Source: Acidimicrobiaceae bacterium (GTDB lineage Bacteria; Actinomycetota; Acidimicrobiia; Acidimicrobiales; RAAP-2). From it: a stretch of DNA of 53,187 bases. The stretch's first letter is position 1. The number at the start of each line of letters is the position of its first letter. The stretch spans positions 1-53,187 of the forward strand of contig DAIDKS010000014.1 of the NCBI GenBank assembly GCA_027449885.1, written 5' to 3'. Shown here in pieces: positions 30,838 to 41,556 of the stretch. The notes below the pieces were generated by a model. The model saw nothing but the letters and a program-made list of their open reading frames with translations, did not search any database and was not told the DNA's origin. A program made the translations under genes and the position numbers.

Positions 30838-31892
30838 GCGAGCCGCACCCCCGACCCCGGCTCGAGGGCGCCGGCGACGCTCGCCCCGAGCCCGGCCGCG
30901 CGGGCCCCCTCGGCGAGCGCCTCGGCGGCGTCGGCGTCGGCGACGAGCACCATCCCGACCCCGCAGTTGAAGACCCGCAGCATCTCGTCGCTCGCCACCC
31001 GACCCCGGCGCTGGATCTCGAGGAAGATCTCGGGCGTCTCGATCGCGGCCGTCTCGAGCACGGCGCCGAGTCCGGCCGGCAGGACCCGCGGCAGGTTGCC
31101 GACGACGCCGCCGCCGGTCACGTGGGCGGCGGCGTGGAGGGCGCCCGGGTGGGCCGCCGCGAGGGCGCGCACCACGGGCGCGTAGATGACCGAGGGGCGC
31201 AGGAGCTCCTCCCCGAGGCTGACCGAGGCCCCGGGCCAGGCCGGCGCGTCGAGGTCGCCGTCGGGCTCGAGCAGGACGCGCCGGGCGAGGGAGTAGCCGT
31301 TGGAGCGCAGGCCCGGCGACGCCAGGGCCACCAGGCGGTCGCCCGGGCGCACCCGGTCGGGGCCCCACTGCTCGTCGCGCTCGACCACCCCGACCGCGAA
31401 GCCCGCGAGGTCGAGCTCGTCGGGCGCCATGACCCCGCCGTGCTCGGCCGTCTCGCCGCCGAGCAGCGCGGCGCCGGCGATCCGGCACCCCTCGGCGACG
31501 CCCTCGACGAGCTCGGCGAGGCGGGCCGGGACGAGGTCGCCGACGGCCACGTAGTCGAGGACGAAGAGGGGCTCGGCCCCCACGCAGACGAGGTCGTCGA
31601 CGAGCATGGCCACGAGGTCGTGACCGACGGTGCGGTAGTTCTGCGCCCGGCGAGCCACCTCGAGCTTGGTCCCGACCCCGTCGGCCGAGGCGACGAGCAC
31701 GGGGTCGCGGTAGCGGGCGACGTCGAGGGCGAAGCGCCCGGCGAATCCCCCCACGCCCCCGAGGACCTCGGGCCGGCGCGTGGCGTCGACGAGGTCGGTG
31801 ATCCGCTCGACGGCCTCGTCGCCCGCGGCGAGGGAGACCCCCGCGGCGGCGTAGGTGAGCCCGCCCGGTCCGAGGTCGGCGAGGCGCCTCAC
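30834..31892 (-). CDS. purM: Phosphoribosylformylglycinamidine cyclo-ligase (AIR synthetase)
   Basis: A 352-residue ATP-dependent enzyme that closes FGAM to AIR, step 5 of purine synthesis. Motifs: LTYAAAGVSLAAGDEAV at the N terminus, VASADGVGTKLEVA, LLGGETAEHGGVM, LRSNGYSLARRVL and HVTGGGVVGNLPRVLP. Start GTG at 31892 overlaps the purF stop by 4 nt. Confidence 0.96.
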   Translation of the reverse strand: MRRLADLGPGGLTYAAAGVSLAAGDEAVERITDLVDATRRPEVLGGVGGFAGRFALDVARYRDPVLVASADGVGTKLEVARRAQNYRTVGHDLVAMLVDDLVCVGAEPLFVLDYVAVGDLVPARLAELVEGVAEGCRIAGAALLGGETAEHGGVMAPDELDLAGFAVGVVERDEQWGPDRVRPGDRLVALASPGLRSNGYSLARRVLLEPDGDLDAPAWPGASVSLGEELLRPSVIYAPVVRALAAAHPGALHAAAHVTGGGVVGNLPRVLPAGLGAVLETAAIETPEIFLEIQRRGRVASDEMLRVFNCGVGMVLVADADAAEALAEGARAAGLGASVAGALEPGSGVRLA

Positions 31893-33289
31893 CAGCGGCC
31901 CCGGGCTCCGTCGAGGGTCACCGGGATCGGCGCCGGGTACTCCCCGGTGAGGCAGGCGTCGCAGCAGCCCTCCGCGAGGCCGATGGCGTCGCGCAGGTCG
32001 GCGAGCGAGATGAAGGCCAGCGAGTCGCAGCCGATGAAGTCGCGCATCCCCGCGAGGTCGTAGCGGGCGGCGAGCAGCTCGTCGCGCGTCGGCGTGTCGA
32101 TCCCGTAGTAGCAGGGCCAGGCGAAGGGCGGCGAGGAGATCCGCAGGTGCACCTCGGCGGCCCCGGCCTCGCGCAGCATGGCGACGAGGGCCCGCGTGGT
32201 CGTGCCGCGCACGATCGAGTCGTCGACGACGACCAGCCGCCGCCCGGCGATCGTCTCGCGCAGGGCGTTCAGCTTGCGCCGCACCCCGGCGGCCCGCTGG
32301 GCCGGGTCGGGGGCGATGAAGGTCCGGCCGATGTAGCGGTTCTTCACCAGGCCCTGTCCGAAGGGGATCCCCGAGGCCTGGGCGTAGCCCTCGGCGGCGG
32401 GGACCCCGGAGTCGGGCACGCCCACGACGAGGTCGGCCTCGACCGGGGCGGCGTGGGCCAGCCGCTCGCCCATGCGCCGACGGGCCGAGTGGACCTGGTG
32501 CCCGAGCAGGTAGGCGTCGGGGCGGGCGAAGTAGACGAACTCGAAGATGCAAAGGCGCTGGGGCCCGGTCGCCGTGGCGAGCAGGCGCGTCGAGGTGACC
32601 CCGCTCGCGGTGAGGGTGACCATCTCCCCGGGCTCGACCTCGCGCACGAGCGTCGCGCCCACGACGTCGAGGGCCGGCGACTCGGAGGCGGCGACCCAGC
32701 CGGTCGGCGCCTCGGGCGGGCCCAGGCGGCCGAGGCAGAGGGGGCGGAAGCCGTGGGGGTCCCGCACGGCGTGCAGCGCACCGGCCTCGAGGACGACCAT
32801 CGAGAAGGCGCCCTCGGCGCGCGCGAGGACCTCGGCGAGGGCGCCGGGCAGCGTCGCCCCGCGCTCGATCTCCCGGGCGAGCAGCTCGGCCACCAGGTCC
32901 GAGTCGGACAGGTAGTGGGAGGTCTCGAGGCCCGCCGCGGCGGCCAGGGCGACCGTGTTGGTCAGGTTCCCGTTGTGGGCGAGGGCGAACCCCGCCGACC
33001 CGGCGGCCCGGTAGACGGGCTGGGCGGCCGTCCAGTTGGCGCTGCCGGAGGTCGAGTACCGGGTGTGGCCGATGACCAGGTCGCCGCCGAGCGCGCTGAG
33101 GGCCGCGTCGGCGAAGACGTGGCTCACGAGCCCGTTGTCCTTGGTGACGGTGATCCGGCCGTCCTGGTACGCGGCCATCCCGGCCGACTCCTGGCCCCGG
33201 TGCTGGAGGGCGTAGAGGGCGTCGTAGCACGACCCGGCCGCGTCGCGCCCGGGCGTCACCACGCCGACGACCCCGCAGGCCTCCTTCAC
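31889..33289 (-). CDS. purF: Amidophosphoribosyltransferase (glutamine PRPP amidotransferase)
   Basis: A 466-residue enzyme for the first committed purine step, PRPP plus glutamine to phosphoribosylamine. The N-terminal nucleophile hydrolase domain starts [10 protein letters not shown], so a short propeptide is removed to expose the cysteine. [13 protein letters not shown] and [10 protein letters not shown] follow; the phosphoribosyltransferase half has [17 protein letters not shown], the PRPP motif. GTG start; a GAGACT -10-like box lies about 30 nt upstream. Confidence 0.96.
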   Translation of the reverse strand: MKEACGVVGVVTPGRDAAGSCYDALYALQHRGQESAGMAAYQDGRITVTKDNGLVSHVFADAALSALGGDLVIGHTRYSTSGSANWTAAQPVYRAAGSAGFALAHNGNLTNTVALAAAAGLETSHYLSDSDLVAELLAREIERGATLPGALAEVLARAEGAFSMVVLEAGALHAVRDPHGFRPLCLGRLGPPEAPTGWVAASESPALDVVGATLVREVEPGEMVTLTASGVTSTRLLATATGPQRLCIFEFVYFARPDAYLLGHQVHSARRRMGERLAHAAPVEADLVVGVPDSGVPAAEGYAQASGIPFGQGLVKNRYIGRTFIAPDPAQRAAGVRRKLNALRETIAGRRLVVVDDSIVRGTTTRALVAMLREAGAAEVHLRISSPPFAWPCYYGIDTPTRDELLAARYDLAGMRDFIGCDSLAFISLADLRDAIGLAEGCCDACLTGEYPAPIPVTLDGARGRW

Positions 33290-33321
33290 GGCCGCGACGT
33301 CACCGAACTGCGCACCCGGTC

Positions 33322-33327
33322 AGTCTC
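33322..33327 (-). promoter_or_regulatory. -10-like box (GAGACT) upstream of purF
   Basis: Read on the minus strand, GAGACT is 32 nt before the purF GTG. It is the same hexamer seen before two leaderless genes in the window, but here it leaves a short leader. Confidence 0.35.
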
Positions 33328-33362
33328 GCACACCGGGTCCGGAGGTCGCCGAGGGTTATGGC

Positions 33363-33368
33363 TACGCT
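33363..33368 (+). promoter_or_regulatory. -10 box (TACGCT), leaderless spacing
   Basis: TACGCT is followed by 6 nt and the GTG of the PHP gene. Confidence 0.6.
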
Positions 33369-33374
33369 TCCGGT

Positions 33375-34304
33375 GTGATCGACCTGCACACCCACTCGAC
33401 CTTCTCGGACGGGTCCGATCGCCCGGCGGCCCTCGCCCGCCGGGCCGCCGAGGTGGGGCTGCGGGCGATCGCCCTCACCGACCACGACTCGACCGCCGGC
33501 GCCGGGGAGATGACCCGCGCCTGCGCCGAGGAGGGCGTCGAGCTGGTCATGGGCGTCGAGGTCTCCCTGCGCGACGAGCTGCTCACGAAGGCCCGGCCCG
33601 ACGGGACCGTCGGGCCGCGCAACGTCCACGTCCTCGGCTACTTCGTCCCCACCGACCTCGACCACCCGCTCCAGGAGCGCCTGGCCGAGCTGCGCTACGA
33701 CCGCGACGTGCGCAACGAGGCGCTGGTCGCGACCCTCGTCGAGCGGGGCTTCACCCGGGTCAGCCTGGAGTACCTGACGGCCCTCGCCGGCAACCTCCAC
33801 TCGATCGGTCGCCCCCACTTCGCTCGGGCGATGTTCGAGCTGCACCCCGAGATCGTCGGCGAGCGCACCCCCGACAGCTGGAACCGGGTCTTCGCAGAGT
33901 GGCTCGGCACGGCGGGCCGGGCCTACGTCCCCAAGGCCTCGATGACGATCGAGCACTTCCTCGAGGCGACCGCTGGCTCGGGCGTCGTCGTCTCGGTAGC
34001 CCACCCCCTCGACAACTACCTCGACGAGGGCGACGACCCGGCCCGGGTCCTGCCGCGCGTCTTCGCCTCGCTGCGCGAGCGCGGCGTCGACGGCGTCGAG
34101 GCCCACTACGGCTCCTACGACGCGGCGACGCGCGAGAGCGTCGCGGCGATGGCCCGCGACGCCGGGCTCATCCCGACGGGCGGGTCCGACTACCACGGCT
34201 CCTACAAGAGCGACGTCCAGCTCGGCCGGGGACGTGTCGGCGACCTGGCCGTGCCCGACGAGGTCCTCGACGAGCTCCGGGCGGCCCGGCGCACGACGCG
34301 GTAG
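33375..34304 (+). CDS. PHP-domain phosphoesterase (RNase AM/YciV-like)
   Basis: A 309-residue metal-dependent phosphoesterase. PHP motifs: [14 protein letters not shown] at the N terminus, [21 protein letters not shown] and [11 protein letters not shown], giving the His/Asp ligands of a trinuclear metal site. The layout is that of the YciV/RnmAM group, 5'-3' exonucleases on short RNA or phosphatases of 3',5'-bisphosphonucleotides. It lies divergent from purF and convergent with purL, with no obvious pathway link. Confidence 0.85.
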   Translation: MIDLHTHSTFSDGSDRPAALARRAAEVGLRAIALTDHDSTAGAGEMTRACAEEGVELVMGVEVSLRDELLTKARPDGTVGPRNVHVLGYFVPTDLDHPLQERLAELRYDRDVRNEALVATLVERGFTRVSLEYLTALAGNLHSIGRPHFARAMFELHPEIVGERTPDSWNRVFAEWLGTAGRAYVPKASMTIEHFLEATAGSGVVVSVAHPLDNYLDEGDDPARVLPRVFASLRERGVDGVEAHYGSYDAATRESVAAMARDAGLIPTGGSDYHGSYKSDVQLGRGRVGDLAVPDEVLDELRAARRTTR

Positions 34305-34314
34305 GCGACCGGCC

Positions 34315-36576
34315 CTAGTGGAGGGCCGGCATCCCCAGGGCGTCGGCCAGCGAGTGACGGCGACGGGTGACGACCTCCTCGAGGGAGAGGTCGACGGGGC
34401 CCACGACGACGCGGTCGCCGCCCACCGCCCCGATCACGGCCGCCTCGACGCCGGCCGCGCGGGCCGCCGCGAGCAGGCCCCGCGGGTCGTCGGTCGCGAC
34501 GACGAACCGGGCGGGCATCTCGGCGACCACCTCGCGCGGGTCGAGCACGTCGACGCGCACGCCGTGCCCGGCGGCGTGGGCCATCTCGCAGAGGGCGACG
34601 CCGAGGCCGCCCGCCGCGAGGTCGTGGACGCCGTGCAGCGCGCTCGCGCCCCCGGCGCAGACCTCGGCCACGAGACCCGCCACGAAGGCGCTGGTGCGGG
34701 CGGCGGCCGCGTAGTCGACGGGTGGGACCGCGCCGCCGCGTCGCCCGCGACGGGCGGCGAAGAGCCCTCCGGCGAGGGGGAAGGGGCGACCCTCCTCGCC
34801 CCGGCGCCGTCCGACGAGGACGACGGCGTCCCCGTCGCGCCACGCCCAGGCGGGCGGCGGGGCCACCAGGTGGTCGACCAGGCCCAGCAGGCCGATCACC
34901 GGCGTCGGGTCGATGTCCCGTCCGCCGCTCTCGTTGTAGAGCGAGACGTTGCCGCCGATCACCGGGAGCCCCAGGGCCCGGCAGGCCTCGGCCAGGCCGT
35001 CGATCGCCTCCGAGAGTTGCCACATCACCTCGGGGTGCTCGGGGTTGCCGAAGTTCAGGCAGTTGACGACGGCGGCCGGGGTGGCGCCGACGCAGGCCAG
35101 GTTGGCGACCCCCTCGATCACCGTGAGGGCCGTGCCGGCCCGCGGGTCGAGGGCGCACCAGCGGGGGTTGGAGTCCGTGGTGAGGGCCATCCCCCGCGAC
35201 GAGGTCGGCAGGCCCGGTCCCGCGAGGCGCAGCAGCGCCGCGTCGCGCCCGGGCCCGACGACCGTGTTGAGGAAGAGCTGCGAGTCGTACTGGCGGTAGA
35301 CCCAGGCCGGGTCGTAGAGCATGTCGAGCAGGTCGTGCGCGAGGTCGTCGAGCGGCTCGTCGTCGGTCGGGTCGTCGGCGAGGCGGTCGTCGAGGTCGGC
35401 CGGCCGACGACGGGGCCGGTCGTAGAGGGGGGCGTCCTCGGCGAGCGAGACCGCGGGCATCCGCGCGAGGACCGGTCCGTCGATCCCGTCGCGCACGCGC
35501 AGGTAGCCGACGGGCTCCCCGTCCGGTCCCGCCTCGGCGGGGGTCACCCGGCCGACGACGCTCGCCCGCACCTCCCAGCGCGCGCAGAGCTCGGCGACGG
35601 CCGGCCAGCTCTCCGGGGTGACGATGGCGAGCATGCGCTCCTGGCTCTCCGAGGTCATCACCTCGTAGTCGGCCATGCCCTCCTCGCGCCGCGGCACGGC
35701 CGCCACGTCGACGTCCATCCCGACCCCGCCGCGGGCGGCCGTCTCGCTCGTCGCGCAGATCAGCCCGGCGCCACCGAGGTCCTGGATGCCGACCACCAGG
35801 CCGGCGTCGAGCAGGGCCAGGCAGGCCTCGATGAGGCGCTTCTCCTCGTAGGGGTCCCCGACCTGGACGCTGGGGCGCTTCGCCTCGTCGACCGGGGCCT
35901 CCCCGCCGGCGAAGCCGGCCGAGGCGAGGACCGACACGCCGCCGATCCCGTCGCGGCCGGTCGTCGAACCGAGCAGGACGGCCAGGTTGCCCGGGCCCGA
36001 CGCGCGCCCGAGGATGAGGCGCTCCCGCGGCAGCGCGCCCACGCACAGCACGTTCACCAGGGGGTTGCCGACGTAGGTGGGGTCGAAGGTCAGCTCGCCG
36101 CCGATCGTCGGCACGCCCACGGAGTTCCCGTAGCCCGAGATCCCGGCGACCACGCCCTCGACGAGCCAGCGCTGACGGGCCTCGTCGAGCGGGCCGAAGA
36201 AGAGCGGGTCCATCACCGCGAGGGGCCGCGCGCCCATCGTGAAGACGTCGCGCAGGATGCCCCCCACGCCGGTCGCCGCCCCCTGGTAGGGCTCGATCGC
36301 CGAGGGGTGGTTGTGGCTCTCGATGCGGATCGCGACGGCGATCCCGTCGCCGGCGTCGATGACCCCGGCGTTCTCGCCCGGCCCCACCAGCACGTGGGGG
36401 GCCGTCGTCGGCAGGCGGCGGAGGTGGAGGCGCGACGACTTGTAGGAGCAGTGCTCGCTCCACATCACCCCGTAGCAGGCGAGCTCGAGGTGATTCGGGT
36501 CCCGGCCGAGGACGGTGCGGATGTCCTCGTACTCGCCGTCGGTCAGCCCGAGGGCCTGGTGCAGGGGTTCGCTCAC
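34315..36576 (-). CDS. purL: Phosphoribosylformylglycinamidine synthase subunit PurL
   Basis: A 753-residue ATPase subunit (small type, working with PurQ and PurS) that converts FGAR to FGAM. Motifs: WSEHCSYKSSRLHLRRLPT, RIESHNHPSAIEPYQGAATGVGGILRD, ILGRASGPGNLAVLLGSTTGRDGIGG, VTSESQERMLAIV, VNCLNFGNPEHPEVMWQ and a C-terminal HDLAAGGLGVALCEMA. Length fits the bacterial purQ/S/L system. It is transcribed alone, separated from purQ by the Lys-rich gene. Leaderless GTG behind TAGTTT. Confidence 0.96.
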   Translation of the reverse strand: MSEPLHQALGLTDGEYEDIRTVLGRDPNHLELACYGVMWSEHCSYKSSRLHLRRLPTTAPHVLVGPGENAGVIDAGDGIAVAIRIESHNHPSAIEPYQGAATGVGGILRDVFTMGARPLAVMDPLFFGPLDEARQRWLVEGVVAGISGYGNSVGVPTIGGELTFDPTYVGNPLVNVLCVGALPRERLILGRASGPGNLAVLLGSTTGRDGIGGVSVLASAGFAGGEAPVDEAKRPSVQVGDPYEEKRLIEACLALLDAGLVVGIQDLGGAGLICATSETAARGGVGMDVDVAAVPRREEGMADYEVMTSESQERMLAIVTPESWPAVAELCARWEVRASVVGRVTPAEAGPDGEPVGYLRVRDGIDGPVLARMPAVSLAEDAPLYDRPRRRPADLDDRLADDPTDDEPLDDLAHDLLDMLYDPAWVYRQYDSQLFLNTVVGPGRDAALLRLAGPGLPTSSRGMALTTDSNPRWCALDPRAGTALTVIEGVANLACVGATPAAVVNCLNFGNPEHPEVMWQLSEAIDGLAEACRALGLPVIGGNVSLYNESGGRDIDPTPVIGLLGLVDHLVAPPPAWAWRDGDAVVLVGRRRGEEGRPFPLAGGLFAARRGRRGGAVPPVDYAAAARTSAFVAGLVAEVCAGGASALHGVHDLAAGGLGVALCEMAHAAGHGVRVDVLDPREVVAEMPARFVVATDDPRGLLAAARAAGVEAAVIGAVGGDRVVVGPVDLSLEEVVTRRRHSLADALGMPALH

Positions 36577-36582
36577 CTCACC

Positions 36583-36588
36583 AAACTA
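36583..36588 (-). promoter_or_regulatory. -10 box (TAGTTT), leaderless spacing, for purL
   Basis: On the minus strand TAGTTT is followed by 6 nt and the purL GTG. Confidence 0.5.
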
Positions 36589-36752
36589 CCGAGCCGCTCC
36601 CGGCCGCCCCGCCCGCGACCGTGGGGACCCCGCGCCACCCGCGAGGTCGCCGCGCGGCCCGGCCGTCGGTGTCGGAATTCCTGGTCAAAGCGGGCCACGA
36701 CGCAAAATCTTTTCTATCAATGCGAGCGTGGTACTTCCGTATGAAAAGCCAT

Positions 36753-36758
36753 TAAGAT
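36753..36758 (+). promoter_or_regulatory. Promoter (-10 TAAGAT) in an AT-rich patch
   Basis: The region 36680-36790 is markedly AT-rich for this chromosome. TAAGAT makes a good -10; no consensus -35 is visible 16-18 bp upstream. A leader of about 30 nt carries GGAGAGA before the ATG, so this gene, unlike most here, is leadered and probably strongly expressed. Confidence 0.5.
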
Positions 36759-36795
36759 ACGTGGCGTAATTCAGTGATGACGTTCGGAGAGAACC

Positions 36796-37216
36796 ATGCC
36801 CGCAGCCACGAAGAAGGCCCCGGCGAAGAAGCCGGTTAAGCGCACCATGAGTGCGGATCACAAGGCCAAATTGGCGCAGGGTCGCGCCGAGTCGCGCGTG
36901 GTGAGCCGCTACCTCGACGCCCTGGCGGCGGGCAAGGGCAAGCGTGGTCGCAAGCGCACCCCCGAGTCGGTCAACATGCAGATCGCGCGCATCGACAAGG
37001 AGATCGCCGAGGCCGCCCCGCTGCGCCGCCTGGAGCTGGTGCAGCGCCGCATGGACCTGGTGAGCGAGCGCGACCGCCTCGCCCAGCGCGTGGACCTCGA
37101 GGGCGTCGAGCGCGAGTTCATCAAGGTCGCGAAGTCCTACGCCGAGCGCAACGCAATCTCCTACGTCGCCTTCCGCGAGCTGGGGGTGCCGGCCGAGGTG
37201 CTGAAGCGCGCGGGGA

Positions 37217-37236
<20 letters not shown>
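36796..37236 (+). CDS. Conserved hypothetical actinobacterial protein, Lys-rich N terminus
   Basis: A 146-residue basic protein. Residues 1-20 are histone-tail-like (PAATKKAPAKKPVKRTMS); 55-100 form a charged, coiled-coil-like helix pair (SVNMQIARIDKEIAEAAPLRRLELVQRRMDLVSERDRLAQRV); the end, AISYVAFRELGVPAEVLKRAGISR, resembles a small helix-turn-helix. I recall similar uncharacterised proteins in actinobacteria; a nucleic-acid-binding role is inferred from charge only. The last 20 bp overlap the convergent purQ end. Confidence 0.8.
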
Positions 37237-37890
<654 letters not shown>

Positions 37891-37894
<4 letters not shown>

Positions 37895-38142
37895 CGGGAC
37901 TCCACCCGCACCGCCGCGTCCTCGATCACCGGGTTGGAGAGCAGCCGCTCGGCGAGCGACCGGGCGACGGCGAGGGCCCCCGTCTCGTCGTCGGCCTCCA
38001 CCTCGAGGCGGAACGTCTTGCCGGCGCGCACGTGGCGCACGCCCGCGAAGCCGAGGGCCGGCAGCGCGCGCTCGATCGTCGCCCCCTCGGGGTCGGCGAT
38101 GCCGGGCCGGAGGGTGACGTCGACGACCACGGGGTAGTTCAC
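37891..38142 (-). CDS. purS: Phosphoribosylformylglycinamidine synthase subunit PurS
   Basis: An 83-residue small subunit that bridges PurQ and PurL: VDVTLRPGIADPEGATIERALPALGF, RAGKTFRLEVEA and ERLLSNPVIEDAAV match the family. It starts at GTG 38142, overlapping the purC stop by 4 nt (GTGA); a much longer open frame upstream is antisense or out of frame with purC. Confidence 0.95.
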
Positions 38143-39032
38143 GATCCCGAACCGTACCAGTCGGCGAGCGAGTGGCCCGTCACGCGCTCGTAGGCCTCGA
38201 CGTAGCGCGCCGAGGTCGCCGCGACGACCTCGGGCGGCACGGTGGGCGGTGGCGGGGTGCGGTCCCAGCCCTCGGCGTCGAGCCAGTCCCGGAAGGGCTG
38301 CTTGTCGAACGACGGGGGCGTCGCGCCCGGGCGGATCGACGCGGCCGGCCACAGGCGCGACGAGTCGGGGGTGACGACCTCGTCGCAGACGACGAGCTCC
38401 CCGTCGACGTAGCCGAGCTCGAACTTGGTGTCGGCGAGCACGATGCCCCGCTCCTCGAGGATCCGCGCGGCGCGCGCGAAGAGCGACAGGCAGATCTCCC
38501 GCGCCTGCTCGAGGACGTCGGCCCCGACGATCTCGGCCGCCTCGGCGAGCGAGACGTTGCGGTCGTGTCCGGTCGACTCCTTCGTCGAGGGCGTGAAGCG
38601 CGGCTCGGGAAAGGGGTCCGTGAGCCGCAGGCCCGACGGGGCCGGCTCGCCGTGGACGGTCCCGCGCGCCGCGTACTCCTCGTAGGCCTGTCCGGCGAGG
38701 CGCCCGCGCACGATGCACTCGAGCGGCAGCATCTCGGCCCGGCGGGCGAGCATGGCGCGCCCGGCCCACTCGGGGCGGTCGGCCCCGGGGGCGTAGGCGG
38801 CGATCGCGGCGGGGTCACAGGTGAGGAGCGCCCGTGGCACGTCGGGCGCCACCACGGTGAGCCAGTGGTCGGTCAGGCCGGTGAGCACGCGGCCCTTCTG
38901 CGGGATCGTCTCGCGCATCACCACGTCGAAGGCGCTGAGACGGTCGGAGGCCACGAGCAGGAGGTGGTCGTCGTCGAGGACGTAGAGGTCGCGGACCTTG
39001 CCCGCGTAGGTCGGCCGGCTCAGCTCCGCCAC
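38139..39032 (-). CDS. purC: SAICAR synthetase
   Basis: A 297-residue ligase that joins CAIR and aspartate. YAGKVRDLYVLDDDHLLLVASDRLSAFDV is the N-terminal signature; PLECIVRGRLAGQAYEEY and LADTKFELGYVDGELVVCDEVVTPDSSRLWP follow. The length fits the longer SAICAR synthetases. GTG 39032 lies within the purB end (13-nt overlap) behind a GGAGG. Confidence 0.95.
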   Translation of the reverse strand: MAELSRPTYAGKVRDLYVLDDDHLLLVASDRLSAFDVVMRETIPQKGRVLTGLTDHWLTVVAPDVPRALLTCDPAAIAAYAPGADRPEWAGRAMLARRAEMLPLECIVRGRLAGQAYEEYAARGTVHGEPAPSGLRLTDPFPEPRFTPSTKESTGHDRNVSLAEAAEIVGADVLEQAREICLSLFARAARILEERGIVLADTKFELGYVDGELVVCDEVVTPDSSRLWPAASIRPGATPPSFDKQPFRDWLDAEGWDRTPPPPTVPPEVVAATSARYVEAYERVTGHSLADWYGSGS

Positions 39033-40321
39033 GTGAGGGCCTCCAGGAATCGGTGCCGGTGGGCGAGGAGCCGCTCGGCGTCGAAGACGCGCTCCAGGCT
39101 CGTCGCGTCGAGCCGGCCGGTCTCGGCGACGACGTCGCGGAAGGTCAGGTCCTCCGCGACCGTGCGCCGGGCCGCCTCCTGGACGACGCGGTAGGCCTCG
39201 TCGCGCGCGAGCCCGGACTCGACGAGGGCGAGCAGGACCGACTGGGAGAAGACGAGCCCGCGCGAGCCCCTCGTCAAGTTGTCGAGGGCCCGCTCGGGGT
39301 GCAGCACGAGCCCGTCGGCGAGCCCGGTCGCCCGGCGGAGCATGTAGACGGTGAGCGTGAGGGCGTCGGGCAGGACGACGCGCTCGACGCTCGAGTGGCT
39401 GATGTCGCGCTCGTGCCACAGGGCCACGTCCTCGAGGCCCGCCTGGAGGTAGCCGCGCAGCACCCGCGCGAGGCCGCAGAGCCGCTCGGCGAGCACCGGG
39501 TTGCGCTTGTGGGGCATCGCCGACGACCCCTTCGCCCCCGGGGCGAAGGGCTCCTCGGCCTCGCCGACCTCGCTGCGCGCCAGGTGGCGCACCTCCAGGG
39601 CGAAGGACTCGACGCCCGTCCCGAGCGCGGCGCAGGCGTAGAGGACCTCGGCGTGACGGTCGCGCCCGACGACCTGGGTCGCCGGCACCGGGCGCAGGCC
39701 CAGGCGCTCGCAGACCTCGGCCTCGACGGCCGGGTCGATGTTCGAGTAGGTCCCCACCGCGCCCGAGAGCTTGCCGACGGCGATCCCCTCGCGGGCGCGC
39801 CGCGCCCGCTCGAGGTCCCGCTCGACGGCGAGGGCGAAGAGGGCGAACTTGGCCCCGTAGGTCGTGGGCTCGGCGTGCATGCCGTGGGTGCGTCCGGTGA
39901 TGGGCCAGTCGATCGTCTCGACGGCGCGGCGCGTCAGGGCGTCGCGCAGCTCGGTCGCCGCCACGATCACGAGGTCCATCGCCCTCACCAGCACGGCGCA
40001 CAGGGCCGTGTCCACCACGTCCGACGAGGTCAGCCCGTAGTGGATCCAGGCCCCCGCCGGCATGCCGATCCGGTCCTGGACGACGTCGACGAAGGCGGCG
40101 GTGTCGTGGTTGGTGACCGCCTCGCGCTCCCCGACCGCCGCGACGAAGTCGGCGTCGACGACCGGGCGCCGCTCGCGCAGGGCGCGCGCGTCGACGACGG
40201 GGACGACGCCCCGGGCCGCCAGGGCCTCGGCGGCGAGGATCTCGACCTCGAGCATCGTGTCGAACCGGGTCTCGTCGCTGAAGAGCGCGGCCACGTCACG
40301 GGGGGCGTAGCGCGGGATCAC
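39020..40321 (-). CDS. purB: Adenylosuccinate lyase
   Basis: A 433-residue fumarase-superfamily lyase acting on SAICAR and adenylosuccinate. YAPRDVAALFSDETRF begins the protein; HYGLTSSDVVDTA, GRTHGMHAEPTTYG and the signature loop GAKGSSAMPHKRNP are present. GTG 40321 overlaps the purD stop by 4 nt. Confidence 0.96.
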   Translation of the reverse strand: MIPRYAPRDVAALFSDETRFDTMLEVEILAAEALAARGVVPVVDARALRERRPVVDADFVAAVGEREAVTNHDTAAFVDVVQDRIGMPAGAWIHYGLTSSDVVDTALCAVLVRAMDLVIVAATELRDALTRRAVETIDWPITGRTHGMHAEPTTYGAKFALFALAVERDLERARRAREGIAVGKLSGAVGTYSNIDPAVEAEVCERLGLRPVPATQVVGRDRHAEVLYACAALGTGVESFALEVRHLARSEVGEAEEPFAPGAKGSSAMPHKRNPVLAERLCGLARVLRGYLQAGLEDVALWHERDISHSSVERVVLPDALTLTVYMLRRATGLADGLVLHPERALDNLTRGSRGLVFSQSVLLALVESGLARDEAYRVVQEAARRTVAEDLTFRDVVAETGRLDATSLERVFDAERLLAHRHRFLEALTWRS

Positions 40322-41556
40322 GCGATCCCCGCCGCGATGTCCCGCCGCCACACCATGCCGTCGAAGGCGAGGCGCGCGACCCCGAGGTAGGCGCGCTCGC
40401 GGGCCTGGGACACGCTCTCGCCCACGGCGCTCACCGAGAGCACCCGGCCCCCGGCCGTCTCGAAGCGTCCGTCGCGACGGCGCCGCGTGCCGGCGTGGTA
40501 GACGGTCACGCCCTCGACCGGGTCGACGAGCTGGCCGTCGGGCCCGAGCCCCTCGATGACGTCGCCCCGGCGGGGGAAGGAGGGGTAGCCGTGGGCGGCG
40601 AGCACCACGGTCACCGAGGCGCCCCGCGGCCGGGCGACGACGCCGACGAGCTCGCCGGTGGCGGTGCGGGTGAGCAGGTCGCCCCAGTCGTCGTAGAGCC
40701 CGACGAGCGACTGGGCCTCGGGGTCGCCGAAGCGCACGTTGTACTCGAGGAGCATCGGACCGCGCTCGCCGATCATGAGACCGGCGTAGAGGACGCCCCG
40801 GTAGTCGATGCCGCGGGCCCTCAGGACCTCGAGGGTCGGTCGCACGATGGTCTCGATGGCCGTCTCGCAGCTCGTCGGGTCGTACGCGTTCGGCGCGTAG
40901 GCCCCCATGCCGCCGGTGTTGGCCCCCCGGTCGCCGTCGCCGACCCGCTTGAAGTCCTGGGCCGGGGCGAGGGGCACGACGTCGCGCCCGTCGCAGAGGA
41001 CGAGCAGGGAGCACTCGACGCCCGCGAGCCCCTCCTCGATCACGATGCGCCGTCCGGCATCGCCGAAGGCCTCGCCCGAGAGCTTCGCGCGCACGTCGGC
41101 GCGGGCCTCGGCCAGGTCGTCGGTCACGAGCACGCCCTTGCCGGCGGCGAGGCCGTCGGTCTTCACCACGTAGGGCGGGCGCATCAGGGCGAGGGCCGCC
41201 TCGGCCTCGGCCTCGGTCGCGCAGACGTGGAAGCCCGCCGTCGGCACCCCGGCCTCGGCGAGGAACTCCTTCAGGAAGACCTTCGACCCCTCGAGCCGCG
41301 CCCCGCGCCGGCCCGGGCCCACGACCGGGATGCCCTCCTCGCGCAGGGCGTCGGCCAGCCCGTCGACCAGGGGCTGCTCCGGGCCGACGACGACGAGGTC
41401 GGGGGCGAGCGAGCTCACCGAGGCGTCGGCGACCGCGAGGCCCTCGGCGGCCATGCCGTCGTTGCCGGGCACCGCGACGACGTCGTGCTGGCGCGCGAGG
41501 GCGTGGGTGAGGGCGTGCTCGCGCGCGCCCGACCCGACGACGACGACCCGGCTCAC
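40318..41556 (-). CDS. purD: Phosphoribosylamine-glycine ligase (GAR synthetase)
   Basis: A 412-residue ATP-grasp enzyme that makes [20 protein letters not shown] at the start, [17 protein letters not shown] (ATP-grasp), [11 protein letters not shown] and [13 protein letters not shown] (metal ligands). GTG 41556 overlaps the purA stop by 4 nt; the open frame further upstream is a shadow in purA. Confidence 0.96.
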   Translation of the reverse strand: MSRVVVVGSGAREHALTHALARQHDVVAVPGNDGMAAEGLAVADASVSSLAPDLVVVGPEQPLVDGLADALREEGIPVVGPGRRGARLEGSKVFLKEFLAEAGVPTAGFHVCATEAEAEAALALMRPPYVVKTDGLAAGKGVLVTDDLAEARADVRAKLSGEAFGDAGRRIVIEEGLAGVECSLLVLCDGRDVVPLAPAQDFKRVGDGDRGANTGGMGAYAPNAYDPTSCETAIETIVRPTLEVLRARGIDYRGVLYAGLMIGERGPMLLEYNVRFGDPEAQSLVGLYDDWGDLLTRTATGELVGVVARPRGASVTVVLAAHGYPSFPRRGDVIEGLGPDGQLVDPVEGVTVYHAGTRRRRDGRFETAGGRVLSVSAVGESVSQARERAYLGVARLAFDGMVWRRDIAAGIA